Positions 59,960 through 64,000 of a DNA stretch of 64,000 bases are shown piece after piece. A model generated the notes under the pieces. It was not told the DNA's origin and made no database searches. It saw only the letters and a list, made by a program, of their open reading frames with translations. Origin of the DNA: Deltaproteobacteria bacterium (GTDB taxonomy: Bacteria; Myxococcota; UBA727; VGSZ01); the NCBI GenBank assembly GCA_020850995.1, contig JADZDP010000170.1, positions 62,001 to 126,000 of the forward strand, given 5' to 3'. The position numbers were made by a program, and so were the translations under genes. How positions within the stretch are numbered: the stretch's first letter is position 1; each line of letters opens with the position of its first letter.

Positions 59960-61220
59960 GCCGCTCGAACCCTCCCACGGCCCCTCCCACGACGACGACG
60001 CGCTCGATGCCTTGGTGCGTCACGCGCTACCCGACGAGCCCGCGCCGGTGGGCTTCGCCGAGCGCGCGTTGGCACGACGGCGCCCGGCGCGTCGGGCCTG
60101 GCCGGCTCTCGTGGCCGTGGGCGCGCTGGCAGCGTCGGTGGCCGCGCTCGTGCTCCTCTCGAGGAGCGGCGCGCCCGACCAGGGCGCGCTGGTCGCCACC
60201 GCGCGCGAGACCCTCGCGCTCGGCCGCGCCACCGTGGTGGCCGAGCCGGGTGCGTCGCTCGCGTGGCGCGTGGAGCAGAACAGCGCCACGCGCGTGCGCC
60301 TCGAGCAGGGCCGCGCCTTCTTCCGCGTCGATCGCGGCAGCGCCCCCTTCCTCGTCGACACCGCCGCGGGCCGCGTGGTGGTGCACGGCACGTGTTTCAC
60401 CGTCAGCGTCGAGGCGGGGCCCGCACTCGCCGCACAGGAGCCCGCCATGCCGAGCCTCGCCCTCCCTTCCCGTGTGCCCTCTATCGCCGCCGGCGCCGTG
60501 CTTGGCGCTGCGCTCTCCGGCGCCGTCGTCGTCGCCGTGTACGAGGGCCGCGTGTCGCTCGAGAACGAGCAGGGCCAGGTGAGCGTGGGCCCGGGTGAAG
60601 AGGCGCGCGCGGAGCGTCAGGGCATGCCCCACGCGGTGGTCGCGCGCCCCGCCGACGCCGACGCGCTCGGCCGCACCGCCGCGGCGCTGGCGCGCGCCGA
60701 GCAGGCGCTCGAGGCCAGCCGCGCCGCCAGCGGCGGCGACGTGCGCGTGCTCCTCGAGGAGAACGCGCAACTGCGCGCCGAGCTGAGCGAGCAGCGCGCC
60801 GAGGTGGCCGTCATGCAGGCCGAGCGCGCCGAGGATCGCGGCGAGGCCGTGCCTTTCCCCGACGATCTGCCGCCGCGCTTCAGCGAGGCCGCGCTGCTCA
60901 AGAGCTTCCAGCAGGCCTTCGCCGACGTGGGCATGAAGGGCGAGGTGAGCCACATCGACTGCACCGAGTACCCCTGCATCGTGTACGGCAAGGTGCCGGG
61001 CGACACCCGCGACCTGATGAAGCAGCTCCAACAGAGCTCGGCGTTTCGCGAGTACAGCGACGACGATCGGCGGGTGAGCGGCTGGGCGCGCGACGAGGGC
61101 GGGCCCGAGCAGTTCGCGGTGGTGCTCACGCCCAAGACCGGCGCCGAGCCCGACGACCAAGACGCGGCGGTGCGTCGCCTCCGCTGGCGCGTGGATCAAG
61201 GGCGCGCGGGCAGCCGCTGA
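59952..61220 (+). CDS. FecR-domain membrane protein, probable anti-sigma factor
   Basis: 422 residues. A cytoplasmic segment of about 50 residues (DALDALVRHALPDEPAPVGF) would bind the sigma factor. One membrane helix (WPALVAVGALAASVAALVLL) is followed by a FecR jelly-roll (RVRLEQGRAFFRVDRG, VVVHGTCFTVSVEAG, VYEGRVSLENEQGQVSVGPG). Between the last two strands is an unusual insert of about 45 residues that includes a second hydrophobic stretch (SIAAGAVLGAALSGAVVVAV). A coiled coil (VRVLLEENAQLRAELSEQRA) and a C-terminal domain with a Cys pair (IDCTEYPCIVYG) follow. No TonB receptor is nearby. Confidence 0.85.
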   Translation: MAEPLEPSHGPSHDDDALDALVRHALPDEPAPVGFAERALARRRPARRAWPALVAVGALAASVAALVLLSRSGAPDQGALVATARETLALGRATVVAEPGASLAWRVEQNSATRVRLEQGRAFFRVDRGSAPFLVDTAAGRVVVHGTCFTVSVEAGPALAAQEPAMPSLALPSRVPSIAAGAVLGAALSGAVVVAVYEGRVSLENEQGQVSVGPGEEARAERQGMPHAVVARPADADALGRTAAALARAEQALEASRAASGGDVRVLLEENAQLRAELSEQRAEVAVMQAERAEDRGEAVPFPDDLPPRFSEAALLKSFQQAFADVGMKGEVSHIDCTEYPCIVYGKVPGDTRDLMKQLQQSSAFREYSDDDRRVSGWARDEGGPEQFAVVLTPKTGAEPDDQDAAVRRLRWRVDQGRAGSR

Positions 61221-61350
61221 CTGCGGCGGTGCGCTGCATACATCGGCCCATGCTGTGCGCCGTGTGAGGCAGTCCCCGACCTGCGGCAGGGTCCGAGCGG
61301 GGTGAGACACCGGCCGCAGCTGCCGCCGTTGGTGCGAAGATGCTCATGAC

Positions 61351-61935
61351 ATGCACCCCTCCCGATCACCTGTGCGCGGCTTCACGCTCCTCGAGGCCCT
61401 GATCGTGATCTCGATCCTCGGGGTCATCGCCGCGCTCGCCGTCCCCGACCTGGTGCCCCTGCTGCGCAAGAACCGCCTGGCCAGCGCCGCCGACACCACC
61501 GCGGCCTTTCTCGACGGCGCGCGCCGCCACGCCTTCGCCACCGGGCGCTGCACACGGGTCATCGCCGCGAGCGCGACGGAGCTCACCATGCAGACCCGCA
61601 CCGTCGGCGACTGCGTCAACCTCGACGACACCGCGTGGACCGACACGGCAACGCTGAAGCCCGAGGCCTCGACCATCAGCTACGCCCTCGCGTCCTTGTC
61701 GACGGCGGCGGCGCCCGCCAACAAGTTCCGCGTCGTGTTTCGGCCCAACGGGCGCCTGGTGGGTGACGCCGATCTGACCTCCACCACCAGCGACGATGGT
61801 GCGCGCATCGCGGTCGTCGACAGCGGCCTCGGCACCGAGGCGCGCGCCGTGTACGTCACCGCCAATGGCCGCATCTGCGGGCTCGTGAACCCCGGTCCCG
61901 TTCCGGCGCTCGCCGCGCCCGTGGTGTGCCCATGA
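61351..61935 (+). CDS. Minor pseudopilin, GspH/FimT type
   Basis: 194 residues from ATG 61351. Type III (prepilin) signal: RGFTLLEALIVISILGVIAALAVPDLV, cleavable before Phe, with the Glu at +5. The periplasmic part has the GspH/FimT beta domain with Cys residues (GRCTRVIAAS, VGDCVNLD). Such proteins prime type IV pilus or type II secretion pseudopilus assembly. First gene of a four-gene minor-pilin operon with ATGA overlaps. Upstream gap 61221-61350 shows no gene. Confidence 0.88.
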   Translation: MHPSRSPVRGFTLLEALIVISILGVIAALAVPDLVPLLRKNRLASAADTTAAFLDGARRHAFATGRCTRVIAASATELTMQTRTVGDCVNLDDTAWTDTATLKPEASTISYALASLSTAAAPANKFRVVFRPNGRLVGDADLTSTTSDDGARIAVVDSGLGTEARAVYVTANGRICGLVNPGPVPALAAPVVCP

Positions 61936-62381
61936 GCAAGATCATCCGCCGCGCTCCGCGTGGCTACCTGCTCGCCGAGGTCATGTTCGCCGGCGCCATC
62001 CTCGCCGTCACCATCGCCGCCACGCTCAGCCTCATCGCGTCCTCGGCCGCCGACCAACGCTACGGCAGCAACCGTGGCGTCGCCGGGATGCTCGCGCGCG
62101 CCAAGGCCGACGAGCTCGCGTCTGCCACCAACTGCACGCCCGGCAACCAGGGCACGCTCATCGTGGTCGACGCCGCCACCTACCCGCAGTTCCGCTGGAT
62201 GTGGACCGTCGCCAACGCCGGCAACAGCGCCTCGAGCACGCCGCCCATCACCGCGGGCACGCTGTGCGACATCGTGGTCACCGTCCGGTACCCCGCGGTG
62301 AAGGGCAGTCTCGAGGATATCGGCGATGGCACCACGGACGGCGAGGCACTGCTCACCTTCAACCGCATGTACAAGCCGTGA
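61932..62381 (+). CDS. pilV: Type IV pilus minor pilin PilV-like
   Basis: 149 residues from ATG 61932, whose ATGA overlaps the previous stop. The prepilin signal reads APRGYLLAEVMFAGAILAVT, cleavable after Gly, with a Glu at +5 and the usual hydrophobic helix. The remainder is a short beta domain with two cysteines. The position between FimT- and PilW-like genes supports the PilV call; the leading residue Tyr is a variant of the usual Phe. Confidence 0.78.
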   Translation: MSKIIRRAPRGYLLAEVMFAGAILAVTIAATLSLIASSAADQRYGSNRGVAGMLARAKADELASATNCTPGNQGTLIVVDAATYPQFRWMWTVANAGNSASSTPPITAGTLCDIVVTVRYPAVKGSLEDIGDGTTDGEALLTFNRMYKP

Positions 62382-63592
62382 GGCACGCCTTGACCAGCGC
62401 ACAGTCTCGTGGTCGTGGTCGTGGTCGCGCGTTCACCATCATCGAGCTGATGGCGGCCTTGACGATAGGCGCGATCCTCACGACCGCCGCCACCGCGACG
62501 CTGTTGGTGGCGCGCAACGCCGCGGCGGAGTCGGCGCTGAAGGCCTCCATGGCGCGCGACGGGCAGCTCGTGATGGACAACATCGAGCGCGACCTCGCCT
62601 TCCTCGGCGCGGGCGTGCCGAAGGCGACCAACGCCGATAGCGCCGGTGTGGCCGTGGGCCGGAGCATGCTGCCCGTGGTGCGCGCCGGCCTCAGCTCGAA
62701 CCTCGTGTTCATCGGCGATCTGCCCTACCCGAACGCGGAGGTGCCCGGCATCGCGGGCCTGGCGCGCGTCAACGCCGGCGCGCCGAGCCGCACCCTCACG
62801 GTCACCGACGAGATCTCGGGGCCATGCGTGCCGCCCGCGTCCAACGCCACCGCCAAGTGCCTCACCGGCAACACCACGCTCGTGCCCGGCACCTACGCCG
62901 CCGCCGACAACTGCGACGCCCTGCAGCCGACGGCACGCACCTGCCCGTGGGGCATGCGCAAATGGCAAAACGGCAGCGGCGGCGACACCTTCCTCACCTT
63001 CGTCGACATCGCCGGCAATTGGTACTCGCGCAAGCTCACCGGCATCGACGCGGGCACGCCGGTGCTGGCCTTCGAGGGCCTCTATACCGGCGTCGCGCTC
63101 ACGGCGGGCTTCCCGGCCGGCGCCGGCGCCGACGACATCGACCCGGTCACCTTCCTCGGCGCCGGCTACGTCGCCAACATCGATCGCGTGTTCTACGCCC
63201 TCGAGGACCCGACCTCGCCAGGCTCGGCGTGCGGCAGCACCACCTGCGCGCTCTACCGCAACCAGTGCTGGGGCAGCGTGGGCGATCCCACAGCGGCGGG
63301 CTTCCCTGCGGCAGGCACCGGCTTCATCGGGACCACCGTCGCGCCGAGCAATTGCACGGCGGGCAGCGACGGCACCGGCTGGGAGACGCTGGCCACGGGC
63401 ATCTCGTCGTTCTCGTTCACGTACTTCCAGAACAGCGCGGTGCTGTCTGCGCCGCTCAACGCGGGGGATCGGACCAACGTCCGCGCCGTCGAGGTCAACC
63501 TGACGATGACGAAGAAGATCCCGGGCCAGACGCGCAACGCCGTGGTGAACATGCGGCGGCGCTTCTTCCTCAACAACCGCGAGTCGGACTGA
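62378..63592 (+). CDS. pilW: Type IV pilus minor pilin PilW-like
   Basis: 404 residues from GTG 62378, overlapping the previous stop as GTGA; TTG 62390 is an alternative. The prepilin motif GRAFTIIELMAALTIGAIL has Ala instead of Gly before the cleavage point, which is less common but tolerated in some minor pilins. Then a coiled helix (NAAAESALKASMARDGQLVM, DNIERDLAFLGAGV) and a large beta domain with several Cys pairs, as in PilW. It acts at the pilus tip or assembly-initiation complex. Confidence 0.8.
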   Translation: MRHALTSAQSRGRGRGRAFTIIELMAALTIGAILTTAATATLLVARNAAAESALKASMARDGQLVMDNIERDLAFLGAGVPKATNADSAGVAVGRSMLPVVRAGLSSNLVFIGDLPYPNAEVPGIAGLARVNAGAPSRTLTVTDEISGPCVPPASNATAKCLTGNTTLVPGTYAAADNCDALQPTARTCPWGMRKWQNGSGGDTFLTFVDIAGNWYSRKLTGIDAGTPVLAFEGLYTGVALTAGFPAGAGADDIDPVTFLGAGYVANIDRVFYALEDPTSPGSACGSTTCALYRNQCWGSVGDPTAAGFPAAGTGFIGTTVAPSNCTAGSDGTGWETLATGISSFSFTYFQNSAVLSAPLNAGDRTNVRAVEVNLTMTKKIPGQTRNAVVNMRRRFFLNNRESD

Positions 63593-63622
63593 TCGACGCC
63601 GCGCCACGCGGTGGAGGCCACC

Positions 63623-64000
63623 ATGTACACGCCGATGAAGAAGCGCCCCCAGAGCAAGACCACGGCACCACGTGGCTTCGTCTTGATTGTCGTGGTGTTG
63701 GTGGCGGCGGCGGCGCTCGCCATCGCGGTGGGCCTCGCGGCCATGTCAGAAAGGCACGCGAGCGCCGTGAAGCAGAGCGTGGGCGGCGACCAGGCGCAGT
63801 CGCTGGCGCAGTCCGGCGTGGAGCGGACCGAGGCGTACCTCTCCGAGATCGCCAAGACCGGCGTCGACTTCGATCTCGCGCTCGATCCCGACCTGGTCGC
63901 CGGCACCAACGCCGCGTCCTGCGACATCCTCGGAGCGGGCATCACGCTCGGCAGCGAGACCGGCGTGCCGCGCTTCAGCGACGGCTCGATCTACACGAAC
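63623..64000 (+). CDS. pilX: PilX-like minor pilin, N-terminal part (runs off the right edge)
   Basis: 126 codons visible, ATG 63623 after GTGGAGG. APRGFVLIVVVLVAAAALAIAV is a hydrophobic N-helix after Arg-Gly, lacking the Glu at +5 as PilX proteins often do, then AAMSERHASAVKQSVGGDQA with the helical start typical of PilX/PilW N-terminal domains. The frame is open at base 64000. It continues the minor-pilin operon; a PilY1-type adhesin gene might follow outside the window. Confidence 0.75.
   Translation, partial: MYTPMKKRPQSKTTAPRGFVLIVVVLVAAAALAIAVGLAAMSERHASAVKQSVGGDQAQSLAQSGVERTEAYLSEIAKTGVDFDLALDPDLVAGTNAASCDILGAGITLGSETGVPRFSDGSIYTN

Overview
The window is very GC-rich (by eye about 70%) and looks like a chromosome segment from a Myxococcota (former Deltaproteobacteria) relative. 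The signs are Ser/Thr kinases with the myxobacterial HRDVSP catalytic loop, lipoproteins with long Glu-Gly repeats or Asp-Ala-Gly linkers after the lipobox, Roadblock/LC7 proteins, XRE-cupin regulators, and an ECF sigma factor paired with a FecR-like membrane protein. I see no rRNA, tRNA, CRISPR array, insertion sequence or phage gene. GC skew in the third codon position opens long mirror ORFs on both strands; these were discarded.

Layout. 1-6420: end of a secreted protein, glutamate dehydrogenase, a lipoprotein, a DTW-domain tRNA modification enzyme, a beta-barrel-like protein, a large membrane protein and a WbpP-like sugar-nucleotide epimerase. 6434-14962: a 1756-residue protein fusing aldehyde dehydrogenase, class-III aminotransferase, GNAT acetyltransferase and a second, apparently PLP-less aminotransferase domain. 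An XRE-cupin regulator is transcribed divergently, followed by two acyl-CoA dehydrogenases whose sequence features are complementary; a 22-bp inverted repeat sits just before them. 14981-23719: secreted or lipid-anchored proteins (NBR1-like Ig plus glycosidase barrel, CotH kinase, Glu-Gly-repeat lipoprotein, GH31 glycosidase) with a TauE/SafE permease and MobA. 23771-27742: a LolA-like plus BNR/sortilin-like beta-propeller gene cut by an in-frame TAG. 27792-38902: amidohydrolase, SfsA, transmembrane Ser/Thr kinase, LysR regulator with a reductase/SDR pair, ankyrin protein, a phasin-like small protein and a lipoprotein. 38964-49721: lipoprotein, an hpf-terC unit facing a NhaR-like LysR regulator, an orphan histidine kinase, a methyltransferase, and a translationally coupled hydrolase/glycosyltransferase pair.

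49948-57900 is the most striking block. Eight co-oriented genes, several overlapping, encode a DUF4388-like/TPR protein, a ParA/MinD ATPase, two Roadblock/LC7 proteins, a tandem V4R protein, a small protein and two Ser/Thr kinases, the last with a C-terminal PqqD-like domain. This resembles a spatial-organisation or signalling module that I do not recognise as a described system. Downstream come a membrane/zinc-ribbon protein, an ECF sigma and FecR-like pair, and a minor-pilin operon (FimT/GspH, PilV, PilW, PilX) that leaves the window on the right.
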